Assembly (NCBI RefSeq): GCF_021730395.1
Contig: NC_069365.1
Span: 24,955,501-25,019,500 of the forward strand
DNA: 64,000 nt
From: Mercenaria mercenaria
Lineage: Eukaryota; Mollusca; Bivalvia; Venerida; Veneridae
Reading direction: 5' to 3'
Position numbers and translations under genes: made by a program. Every line of letters begins with the position of its first letter. The first letter of the stretch is position 1. Below, in pieces: positions 24,707-36,341 of this stretch. The notes under the pieces are model-generated. The model searched no databases. It was not told the DNA's origin and was given only the letters and a program-made list of their open reading frames with translations.

Positions 24707-24989
24707 AATTCCTCTTGTTTCAATCCTGTCACAAAGTAATTAGGCCATTCACAGGGTTACAAACAGACAAAACACATCCCTTATTTCACACAGATATTGG
24801 GGATTTATCTAAAAAGCATATTTTAATACCAATTGTTTATTACAATAATGCTAAAATATCTCAGCCTGACGAAGTGACCTTGATAATCCAGTTTCAAAAT
24901 TGGTCTAGACTTTGTAAAAAAAAGCTATTCTGAACAGGTCTCATGTAGATTGCATTTAGAGTGTAAACAAGGTTTTCTTATGATTTGAC

Positions 24990-25480
24990 AAAGTCACCTT
25001 GTGTTTGAGCCAAGACGACACAGTATAATCTCTGCCAAGAATTTGATAATACAAGTAACTAGCTATGTTCATTAAGATAGGGCTAAAGTTGTGGCATCTA
25101 GGGTTGTGAACGACGGACTGCGGACACAATGCGACCACAAAAGCTGACATTGAGCACTTTCCGCTCAGACGAGCTATAACCAAAACCGCAAGTGCGTTAC
25201 TCCTAATGTTGAATAAAATTCTAATACAATTTTTATGACGCTTATTTAATACTTTAGACGATATTTGTAACACAAATTTTCTCTGACAGACAGACGAACA
25301 GGAAATGCCAAATGTACATCACCTCCCTGCAAAGTTAAATAATAGGCCAATTTTTGTCGCTGTTTTTTCTAACCTCACAAATACAATCAAAATATGTTGA
25401 GATAATCCCCTTAAAATATAGACCGTCCGAGTTGTTCAAACTCTACTTCGTCTTAAACACAGTTATAGCGATCTCTTTAA
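24990..25480. mobile_element. Half of a DNA element related to the one at 52.9-54.8 kb
   Basis: Blocks GACTGCGGACACAATG, TTGAGCACTTTCCGCTCAG, TTCTCTGACAGACAGACG and GTTCAAACTCTACTTCGTC occur here in the same order as at about 37850-38210, and similar blocks occur at 54395-54764. The piece lies within the duplicated unit 3' of P450 gene A, so it was part of the unit before duplication. No coding capacity. Confidence 0.55.
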
Positions 25481-26097
25481 AATTTCAAGTAGTTTGGATT
25501 ATTTAAACAATTTATACAGACAGTAGCCTATCGTGTTGGTTCTATTTAGTATACATGTATGTGAACAGGTATTCCATGTTACATATCATGATTATTGACC
25601 CAGGTCGACACATGTTCTGATAACACAGTTACGAAAACGTTGACAGGTGAACGATTTAAAGTCCTCGTTAAGGTTCTGTATTTTCATCTCGCTACCCGTT
25701 GTTTCTTTAAAATGTTGTATCTTTATAATGACAAGCCGTCTTACCAAACTGCTGTTTTCATTCAAGTGACAAATTTATAGATATGGTAATTAATGTCACC
25801 AGATGAACATTTTTCATTAAAATGTTTAGTGAACTGACACGAAAGATGATGACTTGAAAACTATATCTGCTTTGTAAATAGGTACTTGCTTGAAATATAA
25901 GTTTGCAAATAGATATTTGCTTGGAATATAAGTTACATCAGTTTAAGGAAAAAATACCAGTATCAATTATCATGTACCTTTATTTAAACTAGTGTTTTAC
26001 TGATATGTATCATGATCAAGACAAGGTTGATATAAGCATCATACATTAGTCATGCAGAGATAAAATAAAGATGACTACTTGCATCGAAGTAATATGA

Positions 26098-26309
26098 GCT
26101 GTGCCATGGGAAAATCAACATAGTGGGTTTGCAACCAGCATGGATCCAGACCAGCCTGCGCATCCGCGCAGTCTGGTCAGGATCCATGCTGTTCGCTTTC
26201 AAAGCCTATCGGAATTAGAGAAACTGTTAAACAGCATGGATCCGCGCAGGCTGGTCTGAATCCATGCTGGTCGCAAACCCACTATTTTGGTTTTCTCATG
26301 GCGCGGCTC
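26098..26309. mobile_element. Foldback MITE, second copy of the 14.1 kb family
   Basis: Left end GCTGTGCCATGGGAAAATCA, right end GGTTTTCTCATGGCGCGGC, with inverted GGATCCAGACCAGCCTGCGC blocks inside. Part of the right arm is deleted compared with the 14.1 kb copy. It is absent from the matching place in duplicate B (about 38805), so it inserted after duplication or was lost from B. Confidence 0.8.
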
Positions 26310-26342
26310 ATATATTAGTTTAGTCCTTTTAAAGCAAGTATA

Positions 26343-26518
26343 TTAAACTGAAATACAGTTGAAACTTGGTTTCGCGAATTCCAAGGGATCGAGCGTTTTG
26401 CTTCGAGACAGCCAAAATTCTGCTTTAAATGAATGCTGTGCACGTATTTCCGGGATGGGACTCGAAAATGTCTTCGAGATAACCGAACTTTTGAGATAAG
26501 TGAGTTCGAGACATGGTG
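26343..26518. mobile_element. Probable end fragment of a pogo/Tigger-like DNA transposon
   Basis: The stretch starts CAGTTGAAACTTGGTTTCGC and carries repeated CTTCGAGATAACCGAAC-like blocks, which resemble the ends of pogo-type elements in invertebrates. Only one end is recognisable. It is absent from duplicate B. The family call is from memory and uncertain. Confidence 0.35.
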
Positions 26519-26719
26519 GGACAATCAGAGAATAGTGTCGTAGACATAATTAGTAAAAGTATTCCTAAAGTTCTAACCAATATATACCAATCAACTGAAT
26601 GATTTAGTAAATGCTTTTTTTTTCTATATTTAGTTCATTGAAAGTATCAAAAGTCACAACAATTTTGACAACGTTTATAGTTTTAAAAAATCGTCTTGAT
26701 AATATTTACTTCATGCACT

Positions 26720-28195
26720 TTATCTGATATGAATTTTCACTTTAAAATCTTGTGGTCTTCGAGTCAGTCCAAAAACTCCCTTTAACGACGGTAATTCAAC
26801 GTCATCTGGAGCTCGAAATTCTAGTTTTTGCACAAGCGTAGTAACATACAAGAACAGCTCCATACGCGCAAGAGTTTCACCAAGGCACGACCTAGGCCCA
26901 AGTGAAAAGGGAATTAGTTTTTCAGACCGAATGATTGAGGCCTCTGCCTCATCAAGGAATCTTTCAGGTCTGAAAGCATCTGGTTCTGGAAAAATATCGG
27001 GATCAAAGTGTACAGAGAAAATGTTTGGTAAAATTGTAGCTTCTTTGGGTATTTTGTAACCTTTGAAAATGGTATCATGTAGCACGGCGTGTGGTACAGA
27101 AAGGGGTACAGCGCTACCAAATCGAAGAGCTTCTAAGATTGTCGCCTCAACGTAAGGTAGATTCATTTTGTCTGATATAGAGGGCGACTTGCCTTTGTCA
27201 ATAACTTTATCTACTTTTCTCTGCAGCTTTTTCTGGATATAAGGATATTTCGCAAGAGCTATTATGACCCACTTCAGTGTAGTTGCTGTTGTTTCACTTC
27301 CAGCAGCCATTAAATCGTGTAATATTACCCATAAGTTTTCTTTTCGAAATATTTCATTGTTTTCCTTGGCTGCGATCCAAAAGTCAATGAAACAATTATC
27401 GTCACCTGGTTTATAGTTTTCATAGTTCATGCGACATATGTCGTCAAAGTATTCCATATTTTCTTTTACAACTGTATCTTTGACTTTTTCATGGAGTAAG
27501 TCTCCTGGTAGATAGTGAAGAAACGGGAAGCAAGCATTCAATACTTGTGTTCTGACATGAACCTTAAATGCTTCATCAAGTTTTTCAAGATACCATTTAA
27601 ATTTTGCATCATCATATCCTGCGCGTCGTCCGTGTAAAATGCTGTATATTACATTTGCGAAACTTAAAGTAACAATATGCGATATTTCTACGTTTTTGTT
27701 GTTAAAATTCATTAATTTCTCAGTTAAATGGGCCAGTTCTTCAGTTATTCTTGCCTCCAATGTATATCCAGTTTTTCTAAAACAAAGATCCCGAAAGGCA
27801 TGCAAGGTAAATTTTCTAAGTTCCTTCCAAGATGCGCCATTTCCAAATACAATTGCAACATGGTCGGGCCCTCGCTGCTGATTTTTCGGACGTTTAGAGA
27901 AAACTGTTCCACGCTTGACCAAAGCTTCATGAATCATATCGTAGCCGTTGATAAATATCGTTAGTTCTGATCCAAAATATATACCATAGATATCCCCATA
28001 TTTCATTCGTAAATTTGCTAGTATATTCAGAGTATCTCTGCCAATTAGAGATACCAGATTTCCAACAACAGGCCATCGGTTTGGTCCAGGTGGTACACCT
28101 TGTTCACGTCTTGTAAGTAGATAGAATATTATCAAGGTAATAAAAGCCACTAAAATTGTTTTCAAGTTTTCAAATCCTAAATATAAAACATCCAT
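26720..28195 (-). CDS. Cytochrome P450, CYP2 clan, gene A (491 aa, intronless)
   Basis: Microsomal monooxygenase: heme-dependent insertion of one oxygen atom into lipophilic substrates with electrons from P450 reductase. Seen in the protein: N-terminal membrane anchor (about residues 10-28), proline hinge PPGP (35-38), helix C WKELR (123-127), I-helix oxygen-activation motif AGSETT (298-303), K-helix EALR (355-358), PERF (410-413) and heme loop FSLGPRSCLG (430-439) with Cys437 as the iron ligand. Length is normal and every key residue is present. I chose ATG at 28195 because it aligns with the paralogues; the frame continues upstream only to a GTG. The CDS is a single exon. The heme loop and C-terminus recall the CYP1/CYP17 side of the clan, but subfamily and substrate cannot be told by eye. 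It is nearly identical to gene B at both ends and differs in the middle. Confidence 0.95.
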   Translation of the reverse strand: MDVLYLGFENLKTILVAFITLIIFYLLTRREQGVPPGPNRWPVVGNLVSLIGRDTLNILANLRMKYGDIYGIYFGSELTIFINGYDMIHEALVKRGTVFSKRPKNQQRGPDHVAIVFGNGASWKELRKFTLHAFRDLCFRKTGYTLEARITEELAHLTEKLMNFNNKNVEISHIVTLSFANVIYSILHGRRAGYDDAKFKWYLEKLDEAFKVHVRTQVLNACFPFLHYLPGDLLHEKVKDTVVKENMEYFDDICRMNYENYKPGDDNCFIDFWIAAKENNEIFRKENLWVILHDLMAAGSETTATTLKWVIIALAKYPYIQKKLQRKVDKVIDKGKSPSISDKMNLPYVEATILEALRFGSAVPLSVPHAVLHDTIFKGYKIPKEATILPNIFSVHFDPDIFPEPDAFRPERFLDEAEASIIRSEKLIPFSLGPRSCLGETLARMELFLYVTTLVQKLEFRAPDDVELPSLKGVFGLTRRPQDFKVKIHIR

Positions 28196-28276
28196 CTTTC
28201 CTTTAACAATGTACACTCTACTTTCAATATCTTAACACTTGCATGAACCTTTATCAAGTGAATCAAGGTTACGGCG

Positions 28277-28284
28277 ATATTTAT
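28277..28284 (-). promoter_or_regulatory. Candidate TATA-like box of P450 gene A
   Basis: ATAAATAT on the minus strand, within CATAAATATCGCCGTAACCT, lies about 82 bases upstream of the start codon. The same sequence sits at the same distance upstream of gene B (40584-40591) although the intervening bases differ. Conservation of motif and spacing supports a core promoter with a short unspliced 5' UTR; it has not been tested. Confidence 0.35.
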
Positions 28285-28418
28285 GAAAAGGTCATTTTGA
28301 AACCGAATAAACAAGTGATAGGTATATTTGCTTGCGGTAAATATGAACTGTATTGCCCTTTAAAACATTTCTTCATTTTTGGAGCATTATGTCTATATAC
28401 ACTTTAAATAATGTTAAA

Positions 28419-28688
28419 GCCCGCCCGCTTAGCTCAGTAAGTAGAATTCAGATCTTATCGCGGGGTCGTGAATTCGATCCCCGAACGAGGCGTATGTTCT
28501 CCGTGACGATTTGATAGAAGACATTGAGTCTGAAATCATTCGTCTTCCACCTCTGATTCATGTAGGGATGTTGGCAGTTACTTTCGGAGAACAGGTTTGT
28601 ACTGGTACAGAATCCAGAAACACTGGTTAGGTTAACTGCCCACCGTTTCATAACTGATATACTGTTGAAAAACGGCGTTAAACCCAAC
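28419..28688 (+). mobile_element. Meta-domain tRNA-derived SINE with clean 13-bp target duplication
   Basis: Head with box A (CGCTTAGCTCAGTAAGTAG) and box B (GAATTCGATCC), core with GATAGAAGACATTGAGTCTG and ATGTAGGGATGTTGGCAG, tail GAAAAACGGCGTTAAACCCA. It is flanked by perfect 13-bp direct repeats AAATAATGTTAAA at 28406-28418 and 28689-28701. The matching place in duplicate B (40698-40710) has a single AAATAATGTTAAA and no SINE, an intact empty site. This SINE therefore inserted after the duplication. Confidence 0.9.
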
Positions 28689-29039
28689 AAATAATGTTAA
28701 ATGGTATTTCTATGCGACAAGTATTAAAAAAAAAAATCTTTTCTAAATGGAGATATAATTTCAGTATTTCAATATAATTTCAATGTTACAAAATAAAACA
28801 AAGGAACAATTTGATGCTATAGTTATGAAATCAAGTGTCCTATAAAATTTTCAATGAGATGTTTATTTACAAAGAGTGAGGACCAAGAACCAACCAAATT
28901 GAATACTTACTCGTTTGATATTTTTGTCAGAAAATGAGACAGCAAGCACAGCAAACATAGATTTAAAGGAAAACAGGAGCAATCAAAAAGGGGACTAAGA
29001 AATATAATGTTCTTATTTTAATTCTCATTCCAATTCAGT

Positions 29040-29200
29040 TCACATGCATAAATTCCTTTACGGCAACATCCATACTCTTCGTTTATCAAGTTTAGTACTT
29101 GCATGCAATTGATAAGTAAACAGTATAGCCACAGATCAGCATGCACGGACGTACGGGCTGACCAAGATCAATACTCGCGAAGACCTAACAATGGTTTTGC
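29040..29200. mobile_element. Degraded MITE upstream of P450 gene A
   Basis: Blocks ACATCCATACTCTTCGTTTA, GCATGCAATTGATAAG, GATCAGCATGCACGGACGTA and GAAGACCTAACAATGG match the fuller copy at 41294-41490 upstream of gene B. The element predates the duplication. No coding capacity. Confidence 0.6.
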
Positions 29201-29648
29201 TAATATATGCAAATCAGATAAATAAATGTTTGCATTGACGATGTCTCATGTTAATCGCCTACTTGTACATATAAATACGCCACAATGTATACAAACAGAC
29301 AGCAAGGACAAAATTAAATATAGGAACACAGTGGTCACCTCATTGGTACGGGCACCGACAAAAATTCTGACCCAAGACCAGGTTCTACATACTATTAGAC
29401 CTATAGTTGTCCTCTGGTGAGCGATAGTGGGTGTAGAGAACTGATTTCTAGTCTTTTGGAAGATAGGAACTTTGTGGCCGAAGAAAATAAACTATTCGTT
29501 TTTCTAAACAATATAGAATCGGTCAAAATACGAACTTTAAACTAAAACATCTATAACATTTTAAATGGAATTCTGATCGAAATGTTGCTTAAATAATTTA
29601 GAATAAAACTTGGTATTTGAATGAATCAAAGTATACCTGGTATTTATT

Positions 29649-29793
29649 TGTTTGTTTCGTTTTGTTGAGTTTAACGCCGCACCGACAAAATTCAGGTCAT
29701 ATGGTGACTTTCAAGTTATGACGGTGGAGGAAGACCCCAGGTGCCCCTTCTTTCATTATTTCATCACGAGCGGGCACCCGCGTAGAACTACCG
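29649..29793 (-). mobile_element. Truncated tRNA-like SINE (tail half only)
   Basis: GTTGAGTTTAACGCCGCACC, then GACAAAATTCAGGTCATATG and GAGCGGGCACCCG match the complete copy in duplicate B at 41843-42122. The head half, with the pol III promoter, is missing in a deletion that removes everything between ACCGACCTT and TTTAAATGAATTAGG. Confidence 0.7.
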
Positions 29794-31095
29794 ACCTTAA
29801 ATGAATTAGGTGAAGAAAAACAGTGGTTGGAATTTAATTTACCGCGTTTGCAAGAATGAATCTTTTCTATTATTTCAGTTGTCTGACCTCTTGTGTCCTT
29901 TAGGATATTAATGCAGGACATAATGGCCCTATGTAATGCACAAAACCGGGAATTACCAGATTGACATTTCTAATACATGTATATCGGCTAGATATGATGC
30001 AGTTTATTACAATAACAGTAGAGTGCAACCAATGTGATTTTTTCTTTTAAGGTAAAATTGAAGAGATGTAACTTACTACATCATTTTTTAAAGTTGCAGT
30101 TGGATAGTGTCACCTTGTACGGGAACATATAAAAAAGTAAACGTAATTAAATAATAGGGGTTGTCACAGTTTCAGAGAAACACTTTTATTATACATTGGC
30201 ATTAATTGTGACGTATTCATCCAATTTCGGTGGAAGTTCGAGTTTCAAGTTAAATATCTTAACTTTCATTGGATACATAGAGTTGATAGCAGGAATAGAA
30301 TATTACGTACTTCAAAACGATCAGGTAACACCGATTAATTTCTTTTTCTTCGGCACAGTGTTATGAAGGGCAGAGCTAAGACGCCGTAATCGGCAATTTC
30401 AAGCGTGTTCAAGCTTTCTTCTTTACTTTTGTCTTTTGTATGTATTTAAGTAATATGTTTCATGTATTTGGCGTCAGTATATCCGAGAGGAACAAATGTG
30501 CACTGTGTGCCTTTTATTGAGGCAAGCAGTTTTTCTTCGGAACCAATATGGAATAGTTTTAAAAATTGCTTTTGTACGCATTTGGCACAGACCTTTACTT
30601 CAAATGAACGCGCGTTATTTGTTACGTCATAAAAGAACCCTACATGTTTCAACTTAATACAAACTGAAACACTTTGAAGTCTCATACTTGTTGAGATTCT
30701 GCTAAAACTTCTTATTTTATATAAAACGGTTGGAAACAAGATAATTATAGACCTATTACAAACAATTTACAACGTTTAATTTTGAAATCATTAATGCGTA
30801 AAAATGAATTGGATGGAATGTTTTTCGATAAATTCTGAAACTGATATAAAACTCTTCTCTTAACAGTTCCGGAATCGAACAACAGTTTTTGTTTAAAAGA
30901 TTAACAGATATAAAAGTCTTGATTGGCAGCGTATTTAAAAGGAAAGGCACACGAAAGGTTTCCAGCACCATTTGAAAGTTGATTTTGTTAATATTTCGTA
31001 TGTGTAGCACAGTACAATGTGTTTTTTCTTGTAAAGTGTTTCAGTCTTCTAAATTCTGTTTTTATCATACGGTACTCTTCTTCACTCTACTACGA

Positions 31096-31204
31096 ATGTC
31101 AGTTTTGAAACCCTATTGGCGGTAAGTCTGTCCAAAACCTCCTTTTAAAGACGGTCATTCAACCTGTAGCTCGAAATTTTTAGATTTTTGTACTTAGTCT
31201 AGCG
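31096..31204 (-). pseudogene. P450 C-terminal remnant in unit A
   Basis: Compared on the plus strand with the 3' end of gene A, GTCTGTCCAAAACCTCCTTTTAAAGACGG and TGTAGCTCGAAATTTTTAG-type blocks are clear matches to the last ~35 codons (the LPSLKGVFGLTRRP region), with indels. The similarity stops at about 31204 where the inverted-repeat element begins. It corresponds in position to the larger P450 pseudogene that follows gene B. Confidence 0.75.
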
Positions 31205-34200
31205 TATTTACCATCAAAATCGGAATCATATAGATGACAATCAGTCATATCTTGGTCAGTTTGGGTGATAAAACAATAAAAATGATGTCAAAATGGAGCT
31301 AAGACATTGGCCTTTAAATAGCAGCATTTTTATGTTAATTAGCTAATTTGCATATTCATGAATATTAATGAGAATATTACAAAATGACAAAATTTTATTA
31401 GAAAATAATATTTTCTAAGTTTTAAAAGAATTTAAATGTAACAAACAGTTTTGATCTGTTCTGAAAGTCTCTCAGTATTTTCTTAAATAGTATTTTGTAT
31501 CACTGATGGTATTATTTTTACTCCAAAATAGCTATGTTTAGGTAATTTGCATAAAATTAACCACTACCACAACCAACGTCTCAGGAAACAAGATACCACT
31601 AAAATTTTATAAAATGATATAATTAATTGTTATCAACAAAATAACAATTATGTGAGATATATTGCTTGGAAATGTAGTTTAAACACCTTTTTGAAAGAGG
31701 AATCAGTATGTGAAATATTTGACACATGTTACGTTACCATTTCAATACCTTTGTTTAATTACATCAATTATTTAGAAAATATAGATCAGACAGTTTTGAT
31801 CTGGTTTTAATGTCTCTCAGTGCTTTCTAGAATAGTATTTTGTTACTCTGAAGGTATTTTTTTTTCTACATTAGGTATTTTAGCTAATTTGCATAAAATT
31901 AATATACGTTAAAACAGACATCTCTGGAAATAAGATATAACTAAAAATGAACAACATGATGAAATAAACTATTATTAATAAATTTGTGTTATATGAGCTA
32001 TATCGTATGAAGATATAGTGTAAATACTTATTTGAAGGGAAATCTGTTTGTTGCATACTTTATACATATTACGTTACCATTCCAGTAATCTTGTTTTATT
32101 GTATCGTTATTTTCTCAGAAAATAGTAGATGAATATTTAGTTATCAAGTTATCAAATACTCTTACAAAAAGTATAGTTCCATACTTCTTAAGCAATGAGA
32201 TTTTTCCATAACGGCGCTTTAAAATACGTTACCCCCGTATTTTGCTGTATTTAAAAATATGTAGGAAGAAATTTGAATCATTGTTATCAATATTATGATA
32301 TCTTTGATTTGTTAAAACTTTAAAGTATTCCTTCTATCATCCTTTCTTTACTTTTGTCAACCAAGAAATCATCTGAAACATTCATTACACATTCAATGTT
32401 CCTTTTTCATTTCGAATTAATGCATCTATCAGTTTAATAACACTAGTATCAGTTTCTTAATTATGTTGTTCTTTATTTGATGGTTTCACCAAAATTGTTA
32501 AGAAAACAATTACATAATGCTATTCAAAAGTTCTAAGAAGACACTGAGTGCCTTCTGAACGACACTTCAGAGTTGCTGAAAACATTTTGCAATAGACTTT
32601 ACGAAGATCCTTTAAAAGCAAAGAACGCAACCAAGGAAATAAATAGCAAACTCAGTTGGTTCAAGTCTGTTTATGAGAGGTAATGAAGTGTGAAATACAA
32701 CTTACGGTCCCTAGCACTGGCTTAAGAGGAATTCTGTTTTAGTAAACACGGTTCAAAGGGACCAGAAAATCTAACAACACTGAAACCGAGTATGAGCTGA
32801 ATTTTTACAACCGTCACATGGCACGTACAGACTTTTTTGTGATAGCAAGTATTTTTTTAAATGATCCTTTGGAAACATAACAACACAACCAAGTAAAATA
32901 ACAGCTGATGATTTGATTGTGTCTGTTCGTTAGATGTAGTGAAATTGCTCTCACACCCCTAGCACAAGCTTAAACAGTGTATAGATAAGTTAAAATCTGA
33001 ATCTAAAATCAGATGAAATGTCTGAAAAATATGAACTGCACACAATTTGAGGCAGCAGTGTTACAAGAATAACATTCTGCATGTCTTGATTAAGATGGAC
33101 TTACGATATTTTCACTTTAATGTTACATAATATAGCATATTTGCTCTCTTGTTGGTTAGCTGTTATGAATAATATGTTGCTTTAAAACATATTATCGATA
33201 AAATAGAAAGCAACTTACAAAATAAGATCATAGGCTCACAAAAATCACTTTATTTTTATGAATGACATTTGATTACACTTTTATTTTGAAGGAATTTGTA
33301 TCATTCTCTCGAGTTTCTTGCTACAGTTTGAACTTTTGACAAAGACAGGACATGCCTTTGTCATAACCTTTGGTACGTAACTTAAATGATAATCAAACTT
33401 TATTTGTTATGATTGATGCATAGTTTCTCTAAGTAGTGTTTCTCTTAATGCTCTGGTATATCCAGGAATATTCCACCACATTAATGCAATTTAGTCCTTG
33501 TCTGTTCAAGTTAAGATATTAAAAAAATATTTTGAATACTCTGTCATTCTTGTAAATGTATCAAAATGACTACACTAGTCTTCTTTATTTCATATCTATA
33601 AAGTTTTAATTATTTCTTTTATCTTGATTTGGTATCACTAAAACAGATTTGTCAACCTGGAAAAAGTTTTAAATCTAAAGTGTTTCCTTAAATACCAGCA
33701 TATTTTCTTTTGTTTGTTAGTTTTGGTTTAGCATCCCTTTGCAACAGAAATTCAGTCATGTAATGTTGAGAAGTTAACCTAACAAGTGTCCCTGGATTCT
33801 GTACCGGATCTACTCAGTTCTCTACAGGCAAGTGCTAAGTTCTCCGTATTATACAGGTGTAAGTCTATTGACTTCAGATACGATATCTTTATTGCATCAT
33901 CGTAGAGAGCAAAGACCTCATCCAGATATCTGTCTCAAGACCCTATAGGTAATTCGTCCTATCGAGCTAGGGTTGGTTTTGTATATGTTCTTATAATGCT
34001 ATTATTTCTAAAATTCAAAATGAAATACATTTTGTAAAACTTGACTTTTACTCACAGGAAGACTGCACATATAAGCTGTATGATCATAATAATACGAATG
34101 CACAGATGGATATTTTTTATGTATTTATTGAAATTCCATCTAAAATTATAGATACATGGATGGTGCAATATATGTTTTAGACAACTTTTGAAATAACAGA

Positions 34201-34975
34201 AGAAAACCGTCTTAAAACTTACCGCTAACAGTTTAAATAAATCAGTATGTGACAATATGGGCTTTAATTTCTTCTTAAATATCTTTTTAAAAAGCAATAG
34301 TAGTGGTAACGTTTTTTAAAGTGTGTTACGGAAAAAAATCACACTGTCTGACAAGTAAAGAATCCTATTATATTATTATAGTACGGAATAAGCAATATTA
34401 ATTATGTTTCTGGAATATCTTTTAAATAATTGAAGATGCATTACAATTAGGTTATTGAAATGGTAACGTAACATATGTTACCTTTAATTCTTCCTTCAAT
34501 AAAATGTTAATACCATGTCTGCGAACATTATAGACCACATAAAAATTGTTATTTCATTGACAACAATTAATCATATCATTTTATTCAGTTTTTGTGTTCT
34601 CAGAATTTTATTCGTTGTTTGTGACACTGGTTCATTTTATGCAAATTATCTGAGTACATCCAGTTTTCAATAAAAAATACCACAACAGTTACAAAATAAT
34701 ATACTAAAAAACGCTGAGAGACTTTAAGACCAGATCAAAGCTGTTAAGTACATTTAAATTGATTTGAAACTTAGAAAATGTTTTTATTAACAAACTTTTG
34801 TTATTTTGTAACATTCTCATTAATTTTCATGAATATGCAAACTAGTTAATTAACATATAAATGCTGCTATTTAAAGGCCAATATCTTAGATCAATTTGGA
34901 CAGCATTTTTGTTGTTTGATCACCAAAACTGACAAATATATGACTGATTATCATCTATATGGTTGTCCTTTTAAA
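31205..34975. mobile_element. Long inverted-repeat element, ~530-bp arms
   Basis: The left arm (about 31213-31755) and right arm (about 34448-34972) are inverted copies: blocks ATCAGTCATAT, GGCCTTTAAATAGCAGCAT, GCATATTCATGAA, TTGATCTG...TCTCTCAG, TAATTTGCATAAAAT and TTACGTTACCATTTCAATA occur in order in both. Similarity is high but imperfect, with many substitutions. Inside the left side a ~341-bp unit is repeated (31444-31755 and 31785-32095). The ~2.3-kb interior has no convincing reading frame and includes a degraded SINE. I read it as a non-autonomous DNA element with long terminal inverted repeats, or an inverted duplication. It truncates the P450 remnant at 31204. Confidence 0.7.
33712..33965 (-). 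mobile_element. Degraded Meta-domain SINE inside the inverted-repeat element
   Basis: GAAATTCAGTCATGTAATG, AAGTTAACCTAACAAGTGTC, CCTGGATTCTGTACCG and ACTTCAGATACGATATC match the core of the SINEs at 23.4 and 28.4 kb in reverse orientation. The tRNA-like head is no longer recognisable. Confidence 0.65.
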
Positions 34976-35111
34976 AAATGAACGGTAGCCATGGAAACAG
35001 TGAAATCATATATAGTTCAAAAGAGTTTTTTCATGAGAACATTTTTCATTTTGAAATCGTTGGTCCTACCGAACAATTTGGTACCTATGAAAAAAGTCTA
35101 GGTGTGTATGT

Positions 35112-35130
35112 GGGGGGGGGGGGGGGGGGG
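35112..35130 (+). repeat. Pure run of 19 G
   Basis: An uninterrupted G homopolymer preceded by GGTGTGTATGTG. Such runs can form G-quadruplexes and are often miscounted in assemblies. Confidence 0.9.
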
Positions 35131-35344
35131 CATGGTAGACCTTATTGGCCCCCGTACTAGTATGGTCCGATGTTGATGCATGAGAGTTCAATATATAGAC
35201 TCATCTGCCGATTAGGGAGATCAGCATGGTTTATTTTGCCTTATTTATGCAAGAACAACTATCATACTGAATAACATTACCTGTATAATGGACCGTTCCA
35301 CTATTAAAAGTACAAACATTTCGCTGACCTCAAAATCAATCTAT

Positions 35345-35645
35345 AACTCGTCAAATGGGTCAACTGTGTTATTGTACTTATAAAACAGACTGGCCCGGTT
35401 TATAGGTTGGTCAGGGTAACGAATATGTATTGTATTTTGCCATCGAAATATTTCTTTAAAATGTTTCTTCCCCTTCCGTTTGGATCTGTCCATGTTTACA
35501 AACACGTTTGTTTATTTTATGGACTATAGAAATAGTTCGATGGCTAAATACAATACATATCGTAGCCCTGACCAACCTATAAACCGGGCCAGTCTATTTT
35601 ATAAGTTCAACAACACGGTGACCCATTTAAACGAGTTGTATACAC
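35345..35645. mobile_element. Hairpin MITE, ~110-bp arms
   Basis: The arms share ACTGGCCCGGTTTATAGGTT, GGTCAGGG and ATGTATTGTATTT in inverted orientation, with outer blocks AAATGGGTCA also inverted, around a loop of about 65 bases. No coding capacity. Confidence 0.8.
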
Positions 35646-36341
35646 ACCTATCATATAATATAAATACACACCTCATTGAATAAATGCCTTGTCGATAAAC
35701 ATTATGTACTTTTACCGTTCTAAATTATTTGACCATTCTGTTTTACTCCATGTTTTTTAATTGCTGTCGGTTTTTAATTATTAAATACTTTTTAATTATG
35801 TTTTTTTTTTTTGTATTTTCTGGCCGAAAGTCTAAACTTTTGTGCTCGCAGCGATTAACTTGTATTTACGGTAAAAATTAAATAGCTGTATGGAATTTTA
35901 CAAATTTTTTTAATATAAAATCGTCCGTTTTTATATACTTTTGCTTGATATTATGTCCATATCTTATTAAAATGCTATAGAACTCAAGCTATATTTATTA
36001 TCTAGCGGTGCTGAAGGTTTGAAGCGATACTATCAAATTATAATGCCTTATGCGCGTGTTTGTGTACGTGACGCCTAATATCGCGATATTTCGTTATTAA
36101 ACTAAAAGATTACCTGTCTCTTTACGGTTATAATAGGCTGTTACTCCTCCGTTAAGGTCCTCGCTCGTGCGCTTCTGTCCCCGTGGTGAGTCCGACTGAC
36201 AGCGTGAATCAACTAGTAAGTGACGATAGCAGCATCGTCATTGGCAGGATTGAAGTTGGCATGATTTATGTTATTCGCCCGCCTAACATTGGCATTTCGA
36301 CCGACAGCGCCTCTAAAATATTCGAAGGTTTGTATTTTCTA
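35646..36341. other. Spacer
   Basis: No gene or known repeat seen. Positions about 36120-36310 are slightly richer in CpG. Confidence 0.4.

Larger units (their letters stand above)
24798..31204. repeat. Segmental duplication, copy A (P450 unit)
   Basis: Sequence from GGATTTATCTAAAAAGCATA onward matches 37560 onward in the same orientation, through the P450 gene, its upstream region, an upstream MITE, a SINE remnant and a broken second P450. Spacer similarity is clear but interrupted by indels. Copy A has insertions missing from copy B: a MetaSINE at 28419-28688 and a foldback MITE with its neighbour at about 26092-26518. The right end is cut by the inverted-repeat element starting about 31205. 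Confidence 0.9.

Noticed and set aside
28430-28500. tRNA gene suggested by box A and box B
   Set aside because: The boxes belong to the head of a SINE with a Meta-domain core, tail and target duplication; the cloverleaf stems do not pair.
30446-30739. 97-codon minus-strand frame in unit A
   Set aside because: The matching stretch in duplicate B (about 42900-43140) is broken by several indels, so there is no sign of coding constraint.
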